NCBI GenBank assembly: GCA_900073065.1
Contig: FJOG01000018.1
Location: 552,079 to 616,078, forward strand
Origin: Phialocephala subalpina
Taxonomy: Eukaryota; Ascomycota; Leotiomycetes; Helotiales; Mollisiaceae
Direction of reading: 5' to 3'
DNA: 64,000 nt
Shown here: one piece after another, positions 11,874 to 23,330 of the stretch
Position numbering within the stretch: the stretch's first letter is position 1
How the letters are laid out: each line of letters starts with the position of its first letter
Notes under the pieces: generated by a model
What the model saw: only the letters and a program-made list of their open reading frames with translations
What the model was told of the DNA's origin: nothing
Databases searched by the model: none
Made by a program: the position numbers and the translations under genes

Positions 11874-13205
11874 ATGGCCATAGAATTGAAGCCAAACTTT
11901 CCCAGCGAAATCCCACGACTTAATCCTCGTTGTAGATCGGATGAGCTCCATGTCTCAATGGTTCCCTCACACGAAGACCCACGGATAGTCTACCTCAAGG
12001 CTGTCAGGGAAGGCAATTTATTAATCGCCCCTCCACCTCTTATATCACGCTCTGATTTTGTTCCTCAGGTTTTGGTCGAGCTTCTCATGCGGAAGAAGAA
12101 GAATTCTGCTCTTGGAGTGAAGTTCCTTAGCAAGAGAGGCGATGAAATCACAGATATGGAGGGTGCAATGCATACCTTCGTTACTCCTTTGGTCCCGAGA
12201 TGCGAGATGATTGGAGACTATAGATATGCTTCTTCATTGGGAGGACACGGTATCGATAGGTTTGGAGACCGATCAAGGACATTACTAGACAGCGAGGGGA
12301 AATGTCAGATTACCAGGTCTGTCGTCCTGAGTGCCAGCATCCAGATGGACTTTGAAAACAGCAGAGTCATGCTCAAGGTTTGCAAATTGGGAACCAAGCA
12401 ATTTATTGGTCATGATCTCCTCTCCGACAACGAATGGAACACTTTGGACTCGAAGTCGAAACAGGACGAAAAACTTAGGCATGAATACGACGAGTCACTT
12501 CACTGCCATATGGTGTACCATCTCACGGAGACGCACAGACTGCCACCAAGGAAAGAAGTAGAGGATGCCATGGATGTCGAAAGCACAATTACTTTCTTGG
12601 AATCATTGGTCACGACGCCAGGTGATATTCCAGAGAGGGTTGTGGGCAAGTTCACCGAGCTGAACAACGACCAGATTATGTCACTGGAAGTGCTTTTCAA
12701 TGTAGCTTTACATCAAGCACGAAACGAGTTCGCAGCCTTGGAAGCATTGTGCGCTCGAGGATACGTCTACACCTACGATCCAGCTTCAATTTTCGCTCGA
12801 GAAATTGGCGCTGAGATCTTGAACCGTTTACTTCTTGCTGCTCTGAAGCATCTCTCTGACCATCACAAATTTGAGAAGATGAGAGTATTTGGCTTCAACG
12901 ATTATGCTGATAGAAACATCCTCAGCCTACTTTGCCAGGCATTGGCGAAACAGCAACATGTCAAGGTCATGAGCAAGCAGGACCTCTTTAACGGACCGGG
13001 CGGGCCTGCAGGCTTGTACGATGTTACACATATCCCAGAAGCAGAGGGGGCAATGTTAGTAGTTCACAACAACAGTGACGGGTTCGGACAGAACATTGAA
13101 ACGGAAGGGATGTTTGGGAGTCTTGATGGTGCTATTGGATCAAGCTCGAGTGCCGCTGCAAGTCTGGAGAGGAAGCGAAAAGATCTTCTGGACTTTATTT
13201 GGTAA
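11874..13205 (+). CDS. Hypothetical protein, 443 residues, intronless
   Basis: The frame is open upstream to 11739, but the first ATG is at 11874 (ACAACATGG context), giving MAIELKPNFPSEIP. There is no signal peptide or membrane segment. The C-terminal half is the most conserved-looking part: NVALHQARNEFAALEAL, ARGYVYTYDPASIFAREIGA, a FGFNDYADRNIL segment, then GAMLVVHNNSDGFGQNIETE near the end. This pattern recalls the poorly characterised DUF4804-like proteins found in fungi and some bacteria, but I could not confirm it. The tail is Ser/Ala-rich. The long uninterrupted frame argues that base quality here is good. Function unknown; probably cytosolic. Confidence 0.8.
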   Translation: MAIELKPNFPSEIPRLNPRCRSDELHVSMVPSHEDPRIVYLKAVREGNLLIAPPPLISRSDFVPQVLVELLMRKKKNSALGVKFLSKRGDEITDMEGAMHTFVTPLVPRCEMIGDYRYASSLGGHGIDRFGDRSRTLLDSEGKCQITRSVVLSASIQMDFENSRVMLKVCKLGTKQFIGHDLLSDNEWNTLDSKSKQDEKLRHEYDESLHCHMVYHLTETHRLPPRKEVEDAMDVESTITFLESLVTTPGDIPERVVGKFTELNNDQIMSLEVLFNVALHQARNEFAALEALCARGYVYTYDPASIFAREIGAEILNRLLLAALKHLSDHHKFEKMRVFGFNDYADRNILSLLCQALAKQQHVKVMSKQDLFNGPGGPAGLYDVTHIPEAEGAMLVVHNNSDGFGQNIETEGMFGSLDGAIGSSSSAAASLERKRKDLLDFIW

Positions 13206-13828
13206 CTTAATACCTGGGAAAGGAAAGCGGTTGCACGAAAGGATCTCTCCGATTGCAGCTCCATTGACCACCGTGTCACAGCAAGCTACTTTTCTCATGG
13301 AAAGTCTTCGAAATTGAAACAAACATCCAACCAACCAACTTCAACAGCCAACATTCCTGTCTCCTTTCAAACAATTATGTCAAAAGATACCATTCCTCTC
13401 ATTCGTCCAAGGCAAATACCTTGAAGGCCGTGCATCTGGTTGGTCGATTCTCACTCTGCCTCACCCTCGCTAAAAACCCCCGTGCAGCACTAAAAATGTC
13501 CGCCTGCAAGGCTGAGCCATCACCTAAAATCCTACGCCCTCGGCGCAGTCAGCGACATCCATCTATTTTTGACAAATTGCACAACCAGGACACCCGGAAT
13601 GTCCAGCTCTTTTACGAACATTATCAGTACCATTTATCCCATCGCGATACATAAGCCCGCCATGTCCCAATCGAGGCCTTCTCGATTGTTCCTGCATCAC
13701 GACTCACCACCTTAAATCATCAACCCTTTCTCTCTCCGCAATTGGAGTCCTCTACGAATCAATTGATCCTCTGCGTATCAATCAACCATACAAACACCGA
13801 CAATTAATCAACAATAATCACAACCAAG

Positions 13829-14305
13829 ATGTCGATATTCGAAGACTACGACGACGAGAAACTCTACTCATACCCCTCACCATCCTATACACCCACCCAT
13901 TCAAAACACTCCTCCTACTCCTCCACATCCTCAACCAACACATCAACTCTCTCCCTCGCACTCTCCTCCTATCCAGAAAAATACGATGAGAGCGATCCGC
14001 CTCCATATACACACATCTTCTACAACACAATCGATGACAAACCATTACCCCCTTTGCCGGAGAGCTGGCGGAGACGAGAACGGAAGGTTAGATTTGTGAC
14101 CGAGAAGCCTTTGCCGCCTTTGCCTGCGGGGAGGGATGGACCAGCGAGGAGAAGGCCGGAGAGAAAGGGGAGTAGGGAGGGGGAGTATGCTTGGTGGACG
14201 AAGAGGTGGAGCATGAGTGATAAGGATTACGAAAGAGCTGCGAAGGAGAAGGAGATTGGTGTTAGGAGTGGGGTTGTGCTGGGGAAGTTTAAGGAGGAAT
14301 TTTGA
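13829..14305 (+). CDS. Small Ser/Tyr- and Pro-rich hypothetical protein
   Basis: An intronless 158-residue product. The N-terminal third is a Ser/Thr/Tyr-rich low-complexity segment following MSIFEDYDDEKLYSY. Two copies of a KPLPPLP motif (about residues 71-77 and 91-97) follow; proline-rich motifs of this type can be SH3 or WW ligands. The C-terminal half is basic and charged (WWTKRWSMSDKDYERAAKEKE). The ATG is preceded by AACCAAG, a good fungal start context, after a CT- and CA-rich leader. The protein is probably largely disordered; many Pezizomycotina genomes encode such short PPLP proteins of unknown role. Confidence 0.7.
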   Translation: MSIFEDYDDEKLYSYPSPSYTPTHSKHSSYSSTSSTNTSTLSLALSSYPEKYDESDPPPYTHIFYNTIDDKPLPPLPESWRRRERKVRFVTEKPLPPLPAGRDGPARRRPERKGSREGEYAWWTKRWSMSDKDYERAAKEKEIGVRSGVVLGKFKEEF

Positions 14306-14977
14306 ACCGTCTACAAATGGAAGCATATCTAGACGCAGGAACATTGGGATACAAGGGAGTCAAAAGGCCTCGCGGCTATGGCGTTACGGTTCTGCACATA
14401 TGGAAGGTTGGAAGTAATTATGAATACCCAAGACGTGTTACGTTATATACACGAATGTAGATGATCAATGAAGCCAGAAAGGCATACAAACCAAATTGCC
14501 TCCAGTATCTCTCGCTGTATCAGAGCCATACCTCTCTACTTGCCTGTGAGGCAGTCAGGCTTGTCCAACCAAGAAATTTAGCAATTTGACCCTCCAGGCA
14601 CATAAAAAGTACATCGAGGTCGGCCTGCAAAGCTCGACAAGCGCTCTGTCCAGAAAATGAGAAATGCGATCACAGAGGAAAGGCGGGAAGAAGGACTAGG
14701 AAAACAGAAAGAAGCATATTTAGCCACGATTGTTAAGTCCATGCCAAACACGCCTATCTGGCTTAGCCCTAAGTAGGACCAAGAGATGCAATTGTGGGCC
14801 GAGTATCCACTCCCAGTCTCCAGCAACTGCAATTTTGTTCAGCACCATGACTATGCTCCTAGAACGCCTGCGAAACCCTTCCAACGTTTCTCCAGACAGA
14901 CGGATGTGCGGTCACGACTAATCCCAGAGCCAGTACCCACGCCATAAACTCCAACCAGTCGATCACCAAAGTATGAC
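14306..14977. other. Intergenic between convergent genes
   Basis: Separates the 3' ends of the Pro-rich gene (plus) and the following minus-strand gene, so it probably holds both 3' UTRs. No repeat, RNA gene or coding pattern was seen. Confidence 0.5.
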
Positions 14978-15850
14978 TTATTTAATGCCACAGAACTTCA
15001 GGGCTATTTCATCAAATTCTTTCCCAGAATTCACATCGCCAATGTAGACCAAGTATCCCTCTCCGACCTTGGCTCTAGCCACTGCCGCCTGAGTTTCTTC
15101 GTTTTCGGGGAATGGGTCGGTGGGGTCGACATAGATCTTCTCTGCTGGTTGAGGTCCGTGAACATAGAGAGCTTTAAGATGATATCCTGCTAGCAGTTCT
15201 GCGAACATCTCGCGGTCTTCGATGTTGCAAGAAACATTGGCCCAGACCACTTTGCTCATGTAGTCTCCCATGACCCACTGGTGAGAAAGAAGTCAGCGAA
15301 AGTCGGCCGAAGGATTTTGATGTTGGAGAAGACTGAAGGGGTGTGGAACAATGAGAAGCTTAAACGAGAAGCCGAGGATACAGTGATAGAGGAACACGGT
15401 GGTTCGAAACAGAGCAGATGCCGAACAGCAATAACCATTACTTCGATCAATAACAAGGAACCCCACTTATAGGAAGGTCGAAAGCCTGGAAGAATGATTT
15501 GTATTGATCCCTTAGGGTAAAGAAGGGGAAGCTGAAGCCAACTATGACAATGCCTCCCCACGAACATAGGAAACAACCTTATCAAGAATAGCTCTGTTCC
15601 CATCGTCGTGGATGCCGTGATCAGGGATCACGATGACCTTTGGGGTATTGGCTTCAAGGAAGCGCATCGCCGAGTTGGTGGTCTTGACGCGTGTGACTTC
15701 TGTAGACTTGTGAAGCTTTTCCATGAAACTTGAATAGACCCGGTCGAAAGAACCCCAGTAACATAGGGAGAGAAGGATAACACGGTTGTCCTCCTCGTCG
15801 AGTAAAGTACGCCAGCGTCCTTTTGCAACCCACCACAACTTCCCGAACAA
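14978..15850 (-). pseudogene. Conserved fungal hypothetical protein, frame-broken
   Basis: The upstream part (15850-15565) reads DNRVILLSLCYWGSFDRVY, FMEKLHKSTEVTRVKTTNSA, PKVIVIPDHGI, KVVSYVRG. After a GGGG run at about 15562 the sense continues one frame over as GIVIVGFSFPFFTLRDQY and AFDLP. A probable intron (GT near 15470; CACCAG acceptor just before 15270) leads to the last exon, WVMGDYMSKVVWANVS through QAAVARAKVGEGYLVYIGDVN and the stop. This layout matches a common fungal family of about 230-270 residues with no known function. Two faults are seen: the one-base frame break at the G run, and no in-frame ATG upstream (a TGA precedes the region). Decay or a sequencing indel are both possible. 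The intron borders are approximate. Confidence 0.5.
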
Positions 15851-17021
15851 CCATCAATCTTTCTTCAGACAAAAAACGATTTCATGCCCCTTTCCTTCGC
15901 TTCATACCCCTGATATTGGGACGCGAAATTTGAAAGCATGTTCGTTGTTTAATTTTGCTTCGAAACTTCAATCCGAATGCCAGTGCTCAGATGATAGAGA
16001 TCTACGTCCAACTAGTCCATCATCGAAGTGGTGTTGATGAATATTCCACGAAACTGTACCCCTCGTTTCGAAGTTCCTATTCTCTGCAAGCGGGCCGACT
16101 TGGATATCTACTGAACTGTAAAGTGGTTCGTAAGCTGCTGATGACATTGTGGCTTGCATGTAGAGGACCGACAAGGGAGTTGAGAAGACAAGAAGAGCGT
16201 GGATCACCTCAAAGTGTTGACTTGGAGAAGAGAAGCGCCGAGAAGTTTCTCTCACTCTCAAAGCGACCTTTCAAGATGATAAGGCGATTCTTGAAGCTGA
16301 AAGCCGCAGATCGCAAACGAAAATACGACCACTTTGCCTTCATCTCCTAACCAATACGAGAAGGCGGTATCTCTCATCAATTGCGAGGCACGTTCTGGAT
16401 GCTGCGCGAGTGTGCAGTCACTCAGTATTGACCACTAGTCAGGACCTCTTGAAATTTCTTAAGAAAGTGGCCTGATCAATCAATGTGCGCGCGATTTGAA
16501 GCTCGATGTCGACCACTCGGTGAAGATTTGGGGGGCCACAGTACGGGTGACGGCGAGGCAGCGTCGATGACCGAAATCCCTAGAGCATGACATGTTGATG
16601 CGAGTGGCGTGATTCCACAACCAGATTACAGACATTCGACTTTGCGCACACCAGAATGCCTCTCACCCACTGCAATTGTAACACCACCACCTACTACGAG
16701 CATCTTATCTGGGCTATTCCTTCGCGCACGCCTGCGAAGCAGGGTTCGTGATGCGGCAGGTACGATCCCCCCATTTTTTCGACCACCGTATACGAGTATA
16801 TAAGCTACTGTACATAGGGAGCCATCATGTCTGTATCATTCATCAGAGCCAAAGCTACAATAGCAAAGCAATCATCACCATCTGAACACAGTACAATACT
16901 ATAAAGTCGAATTCCACAGTTGATTCTTACACACAACGTCGTAAGAGACATCAAGATACTACTTCACTTCCAAATCAAACCGACCCAGATACCAAGTCCA
17001 GAGAGCGAACTTTCAAAGACA
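15851..17021. other. Intergenic between divergent genes
   Basis: Carries the upstream region of the minus-strand hypothetical gene and the promoter of the next plus-strand gene. No coding frame is supported. A TATA-like element near 16796 is listed separately. Confidence 0.45.
16796..16804 (+). promoter_or_regulatory. TATA-like box upstream of small gene
   Basis: The sequence GTATATAAG stands alone in a mixed-composition region, followed by a CA-rich stretch typical of fungal transcription starts and leaders. The next plus-strand ATG is about 220 bases downstream. It is inferred to be the core promoter of the 152-residue hypothetical gene. Confidence 0.35.
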
Positions 17022-17536
17022 ATGAGAGGATACTTCGGCATTATGAGCGAATCCTCATGTCATCGAAACGGAAACGGCGAGAAGGTGCACCTTGAAAACA
17101 AGAAGTGCCTATGGACACCACCAAGAACCGACAGTCCAAAGGAAGAGCCATTGTGGCACTTGAGGGTCAGCATCTTAAAAGACCAGGAAATCAGAGGTGA
17201 TGCGCCTCCACGGCGATTTGTAAGTTCATATCAAAGCCATTATCATGACAATAATCCACTGACGTCTGAATGCAGGCCTTCAAGTCTATGCACCATCTTA
17301 CCCACGCAGCCAATCAATTGGAGGGCGCATTTCGAGACTCGTTTGATATCAAGAAATGCGGTGTCGAAACACCCGATGCTATGGGAGGCAGAGTCAATGA
17401 TGGACGGAGCGAAAATATCACGATAGAATTTGATTCCGATACTTCGAGCGAGACCTGGAGCGAGTTTTTAGCTCGGCTCAAGGTCTTGGAAGACGAATGG
17501 GAGCATGAAGCTCATCCTGAGCAGAGTGTCCTCTAA
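17022..17536 (+). CDS. Small hypothetical protein, 152 residues, one intron
   Basis: Exons are 17022-17219 and 17276-17536. The 56-nt intron has a GTAAGT donor, a CTGAC-type branch site and a GCAG acceptor, and splicing keeps the frame (PPRRF joined to AFKSMHHL). The product begins MRGYFGIMSESSC and ends in an acidic region, FDSDTSSETWSEFLARLKV, which may form a short helix. There is no signal peptide, membrane segment or known domain. Upstream codons are open but contain no ATG until 17022. An isolated gene with a TATA-like promoter; a lineage-specific protein is possible. Confidence 0.65.
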
Positions 17537-18876
17537 AGATCGCATTGTGTTTTTGGAGTTGGGGTCGTCACATGCTACGGATCTTGATTGGGGCTGAGTT
17601 GCAAAACAGTCGCCATAATGGGGATGAAGAATGCGACAATGAACTTTCTTGGGACAAATTAGGACTTCAGCTGGGCATCTACTGCTGGCAAAGACAGGTT
17701 TGGAAACTCCCTTGAGGTACCTTGGTGTTGGACCAGAGCCAAAATTTGCTGGTAACGGATAGCATTGAATGGCGGGACGGCTTGGAGTTTTGTGAGCATT
17801 TGACTGGCGTCTTGGGGCCTGACTCTTTTATATATAAACAAGAAGCATCTCATTATTGACGTGAGAAAATTAGCTCACCTGTGTCGTCCGGTCCAAGCAC
17901 AACAAGTGACATTTCAAAGTTGTTCCAAATTCGTCCAATGCCATCCCAGGTATTTGGAACCTCGCGTGGTGGGGGTTTCGGGAGCTGCTTAAGAAGCAGC
18001 ACGCTTTGGTCAACAGGTCAAACGTGTGTTGAACATGCTTTTATGCGAGAGGAGTTTTCCCGTAGCATAGCATGGCATTGTTGAGATATTTTGATCGATG
18101 TTTCTCAAGCCTTACAATAGAAACTGGTACGGCGGAAGCAAGCCTATTGTTGAGGGTAAACTTCGCTAATAGCCTTTAGAACGGCTAGGTCATATCTCGG
18201 GCGTCCTCGGCTGCGACCGACCATCAATCATTCCTTCATCCTTTTTCATCGCATCGCATCGCATCATCGTGATCTTCAGAAGCTGCGCGCTCAGACTTGG
18301 AAGCTTTTCCATCTGATCTATTCGTCCAAACGGGTCTGGGGTCCGCGATGTCAAGTGAGGACAGATGAATCGTCGCACAAAACGTCTGTGAACGCATGAA
18401 TCCGGAGGTCGGATCGCGATTTCATGAAACCGTCACAACGACCAAACCACACAGGCGTCGACCTATATCGGTCAAATTTGGCCAGATGCGTTCGCCTGGT
18501 GTGTTGGCCAGTGTATATTCAGACATGAGCTCTGGTATGATCGACAAAATATGCTTCGACAAGGTGCATCAGATGGCCAGAGTGGGCAATGCCATAGCAA
18601 AACTTCACGATTGTGGATGTGCAGCCCGAGAGACACGCTGAGCGAAGACGGAGACGAAAACGGAGAACTGCAGTCCTACGCAAGCCAAGTTTCTGCTCGA
18701 TTTTATCTCGTCTCTCGTGTTCATCCTTTGCGGAATTGCTTCTTTCTCCACATCCCTCCACATGTCAGAATCCACTCTTTTGCGGCAGCACAGCAGGTCA
18801 TGATGCTCTTTCACAATCTTTATATATTCTCTTAGAAACATAATTTTTTGGAACATTCCTTGAGCTGGCTGGCACC
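17537..18876. other. 1.3-kb intergenic region, no supported gene
   Basis: Contains a short CATCG/CATCATCG microsatellite-like tract near 18245-18268 and several chance open frames on both strands. The last 150 bases are CT- and CA-rich and probably form the leader of the following gene. Confidence 0.45.
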
Positions 18877-21156
18877 ATGTTGCTCGATTCCTCGCTGGAA
18901 GAGGGCCTCGACTCCCTTTATCACCTTTACATGGACCCTCCGCATCGACCCAGCAGCTCTTCCTTGCCACCATCAGCAACACGGAGTAGCAGTCAAAGTA
19001 AAACTCAAAGTCAATCTCTACTAATAACAACACCGCCAGAGCTTCGACTTCGAAACCCTGTGCCAGAACCTCAAGCTGCCGACTGCTCTCAGGCGGATCA
19101 AAGTGCTTCTCAAGCTATCCAACAGGCAACCCAACAGGCGTCACAGTCGATCCAACAGGCACAGCAACAAGCGTCACAATCAGCCTCTCAAGCCTCCCAA
19201 CAGGCCGCTCAGTCCGCTTCTCAAGCCATACAACAATTTTCTAATTCAGCCTCACAATCAATAGCAGCAGCCTCAAGAAGTGTAGCTAGTGCGATTTCTT
19301 CTGCGAGTCAAGCTGTTGCCGCTGCGAGTTCTTCTATTGCAAGTGCACAGTCTTCTGCTGCGGCAGCAATATCGAGAGCAAATGGATCTATGGTGGATGC
19401 ACAAGTCAGCCTGACAGTCGCTCAGGTACGTTCGAGATGGATGAGATGGATTAGATACGGCTTGGTTTAGATCTGAGTTGAACTAGTCCTAACTCTATTG
19501 TAATAGTCTCAAGCTTCAGCTGCTGTACTTCAAGCTGGAGCTGCCGTAGCAGCCGCAACAGGTAAGTGACTAACTTCTCACCAACAGACCGTGCACCCTA
19601 TACTTCACAAACATAAGCTTATCAATACAAAATAGGTTCAGCGGCGGCAGCTGGTTCTTCCTTCCTCGCTGCAGCAGCTAAAGCTACACAGAGTGCTCAA
19701 GCCTCTGTTTCAGCGATTGGTGTAAGTCTATGGATGAAGATCAAAGGAACCATTGCTGACTATATCTCAGGCACAAGCATCACAGCAAGTGTCACAGGCG
19801 AGTCAGCAAGTTGTGGCATCGCAAAATGCAGCAGTAACAGCAACTCAAGCTGCCCTTGCTATCGTCGGCAGTATCATTGCATCTGCTCTCGTCACCATCT
19901 TGATCTTCTTCCTTGTTGCGCGACATAAGAAGAAGGCGAAAGCGAAGTCGCGTGCCGACCCATCCCTTGGAAATGTCTACTTTGCAGATCCAAAGTTTCC
20001 ACCCTCAGACCAAGCTGCTACCACAGCTGTCCCTTCGCAGTCAGCATACACCGCCAACCGAGACCTCGATCCCATGAGCGGCTCCCAAGTTACCTTCTCT
20101 CTCTTCCCGAAAGCTAGCGACGAAAACCCTTCAGCTTCAGAGAGAAAGAAGAACGAAGAACTACGAAAATCTATCGTCAAAAGTACCTCAGTGCCCTGGA
20201 ACCCCAACAAACCTCCCAAGGCTCCGACATTGGGTTCCTGGCTCAAGCTTCAAGATGGCGTCTCTCCTTTCGGCCCCATCAAACTACCATTAGATGACGA
20301 AAAGTCCAACTCGCCACTTGGTGGTCAGCTCAAATCGCCCATGACATCCAACCCACCCCAACGGAGTCCCAGAATGTCCTCTGGAATACCAATACCAATA
20401 CGAAGTCCCGGACTGGCACCCAACCGAAGTCCGAAACTCCCCGTCCTAATGGATGAACCTTCCGTTGCCAAAAAGCCATCGACTATCAACGCGGTCCCAA
20501 AGAGTCCGCTTACACTACTGCCAGTCAAAAGTCCAAAGACTCCCAAGAACCCAGATACTTTGCCTCAGCACTCAATTCCGGGACCTCAATACCGAGAAAG
20601 TAAAGCAAGTGTCTGGACAGACGACCTACCAGACCCAAGTCCGTCGCCACCATTACAAACGCCACCACCCGAGCTGAGAGGGAAGGGATCGGTAGATAGG
20701 AGGCCGATTAACTCGATGCAGAAGGTCACAAATATGGAGATCCCTCCACCAGTCAACCCCATCAGGAACACAGCTGAATGGTTCGCGGAGCGGGCACGAT
20801 TGGACAATGGATCAAGAGCTTCACGATCACAATTCCAGTCACAATACGGATCATCATCGTCTGCCAATGCCGAGAATTCGAAGAACAACAGACCTTCTTT
20901 TGGATTACCAAGAGGACCGAGATTAGGAGGAGGTGTGGGGCTTCCCAGCCAACCAGGGCCGAATAGAGGGGTGCTTCGAAGCTCCCAGGCTGAATTGGGA
21001 TATGTGCAGGGGTTGAATAGGTTTTTGGGAAAGGATAGTGAGAATGGTCAGAGAGGAAGCCTGTTGAGTCGGATGGGAAGCGATAGGAGCGCCAATGCCA
21101 GCACACCTGGAGGAAGGAGCGCGCTCAATACGCCAGGAGTAGGGAAGGCTCTGTGA
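18877..21156 (+). CDS. Gln/Ala/Ser-repeat single-pass membrane protein
   Basis: Exons 18877-19425, 19507-19561, 19636-19721 and 19771-21156 join in phase through three introns (81, 74 and 49 nt; GTACGT or GTAAGT donors, TAG or CAG acceptors) to give 691 residues. Residues of about 75-250 are a run of SQA/QQA/SASQ units such as ASQSIQQAQQQ. A transmembrane helix follows at about 257-281 (AALAIVGSIIASALVTILIF), then a basic stop-transfer (ARHKKKAKAKS) and a long Pro/Ser-rich tail with repeated KSP/RSP motifs. It is predicted to be a surface protein with a coiled or amyloid-prone extracellular stalk and a cytoplasmic tail, like fungal wall-stress sensors in layout but not by homology. No clear signal peptide is seen from this ATG, so the first exon may be incomplete. 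Confidence 0.75.
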
Positions 21157-23330
21157 GCGTCTGAGGTATGATAGAAGAGTAAGGGTGGATAGAGAAGGAG
21201 AGAAGCCCCAATTGAACATAGTATTAATATTCCCATATAGTAGCATTGAATGCGTATTAGCGTAGCATATAGCATTATACCGAGACCGTTTATTCCTATC
21301 CCTTCATTTTTATTGACTTCATGAGAACAGATAATGACTCTGTTCGCCTCAGCCAGATCTGGCGAGTGCCATCTCGTCATCTTCAAGTGAGAACCCCTCA
21401 CCAGGCAGTTGCCATCGACTCGCTCACCACAACACATCTCAACCTCGAAATATATCGCAGAAGTACTTTCACCCGAATACCAAGCTCTTGTCTCTCAATG
21501 CCACCTTGAAGCGACCTTGGGGGGAAACTGCATTTCCCTTCTCACCCATTTCCTGGTAACGAACACCGGGTTTCCATCCGTCAACAATGAAACCGTCACA
21601 CAGTCACACTTCCAAAATTTCTCGAGGCTCTCCCCCTCGCTCGAGTCGCTCCCGAAACTCCTCGGCATCCTCCCGATATCCGCCATACCAAGAACGGCCG
21701 CCACAACCTCGCACCCCAAGACCCTTCAAAAATAGAAATTCACTCCGAAGATCAAAAGTTCTATGAATTTTCAATGCAACAACACCTCAATCTCGGTCCC
21801 CTTTCCGTAAACGAATTGTTCTCGTCAGGGGTTCGGTCGGTTGTGAAGCGGCAGCTGAGAATCCTTGCGTCGATCGAACATTAAGGGGTGAGGATATAAT
21901 GTTTGATCGGCGACGGAAGATCGATATTCCTGCGTCTGATGTGTGTGGGTTTCCGATACCTCCGGAGAGACTCGAGAGGGGTTCCTGGGAGGGATGGAAG
22001 AGGGGGAAATCCAGAAATGGGAGTGCTGTTGGTGGATTTGATCCGAGGTGGTGGGGATGGATGGAGGGGCATCGTGTTGCAAGAAGACTTGAAGCGTCAT
22101 CAAAAGAAGGAAGTTTCGAAAGGCCTTTTCGACGAAAGAATTTGAAACTTCCTCGAAGAAGTTCTCTTCTCTATTCGTTTTTTCGAGTCACTAAGTGGTG
22201 TCTGGAACTCTGAGGGAGGTGGCTAGAGATATTTTATTTTTGTCAGATCTGTTCTCCGAATTGCTATCTCAATCTCACTTGCCTATGAATCTTGAAAACC
22301 ATCGTTCACATTCGACGTCGCCCAGTAGTCCTGGATTATGGGAAACTCTTCGCGCGCTATTTTATTCTGCCATTTAGTGATGCGCACCCGTCTGCTCTTG
22401 AAGTTCACTCTGAAAGGCAAGCTGCACATCGTTTCTTCAGCAGCCATTAGGTGACTGTCATTCTTTTGGGATCACAATATGCTTTTAACACTTCTAATGT
22501 GGTTCAAAATAGTACGTGCGGGCGATGGTGTGCTGAAAATTTAGCGATCAAAACCTAAAGCTTAGGCACCACTTGCCGAAATTTAGCGACTGGGGTAGAA
22601 GGATTTGAGCCAAGCTTGGAAGTATTGAAAGACGACTTGAAGAGATTCGATGAGTTGAAGGGGACTAGAATTGCGAATCCTGCGATTGATCGATGGTTGG
22701 AGTTGTCGAATGAGCGGGAGGTTGGAAGTTTCGAAGGACGGGGACATGGTCGAGATATGGCAGTAACGATGGGACCCAAGGCTTCATTCACGCTAGGTGC
22801 ATTGTCATGATTCTAAATGATCTGGATCGTTCGGCAGATTGATTCTCGTCGAAAAGTACTGAGAAAGTGTGGTAACGAGGGAAAAACAATGTGCACGTGA
22901 CAATTCTGGCAGCCATTCAGCGCCTCCGACGATAGCAAGATCAGAGACAAATTCTCTTGCTGGGTGTAATTCAAAAGCATTTTTCTTTCCGCGAGCTTCT
23001 TCTCCACCAATTTTCCTTTCAGAGACTTCCTCAGACACTGACATAAAGTTAAGCTTCAGGGGAATTCTCGGCTATTTCCCGCTTGCTAAAAAGGGGCAAT
23101 CCGGGGGTCAGCAAAGATGTTCAGTAATCACCTTTTGCATGTAAAATAATCTTACTAATGCCAGCAAAGATGACAACAGCTGAAAGTGTCGGCCGCCGAC
23201 CGCCACGGTCCGCAACAATCACATATATTTCCGCCATCATCCGCTTTCCAAGCTCTGAGCCCCTCTCAAGCCCCTCCAATGCTGCACACAGCCCAATAGA
23301 GTCCCTCGAGGATATCAAAGTGAAAGGGGA
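21157..23330. other. 2.2-kb region with unresolved coding-like fragments
   Basis: Two stretches look weakly protein-like on the plus strand but could not be built into a gene. One is a frame around 21690-21870 containing FYEFSMQQHLNLGPLSVNEL, which ends at a TAA. The other is a frame at 22590-22810 containing VLKDDLKRFDELKGTRIANP. A third, around 21900-22140, contains LQEDLKRHQKKE, a faint echo of the second. They may be remains of one or two dead genes. Nothing else was recognised. Confidence 0.3.
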
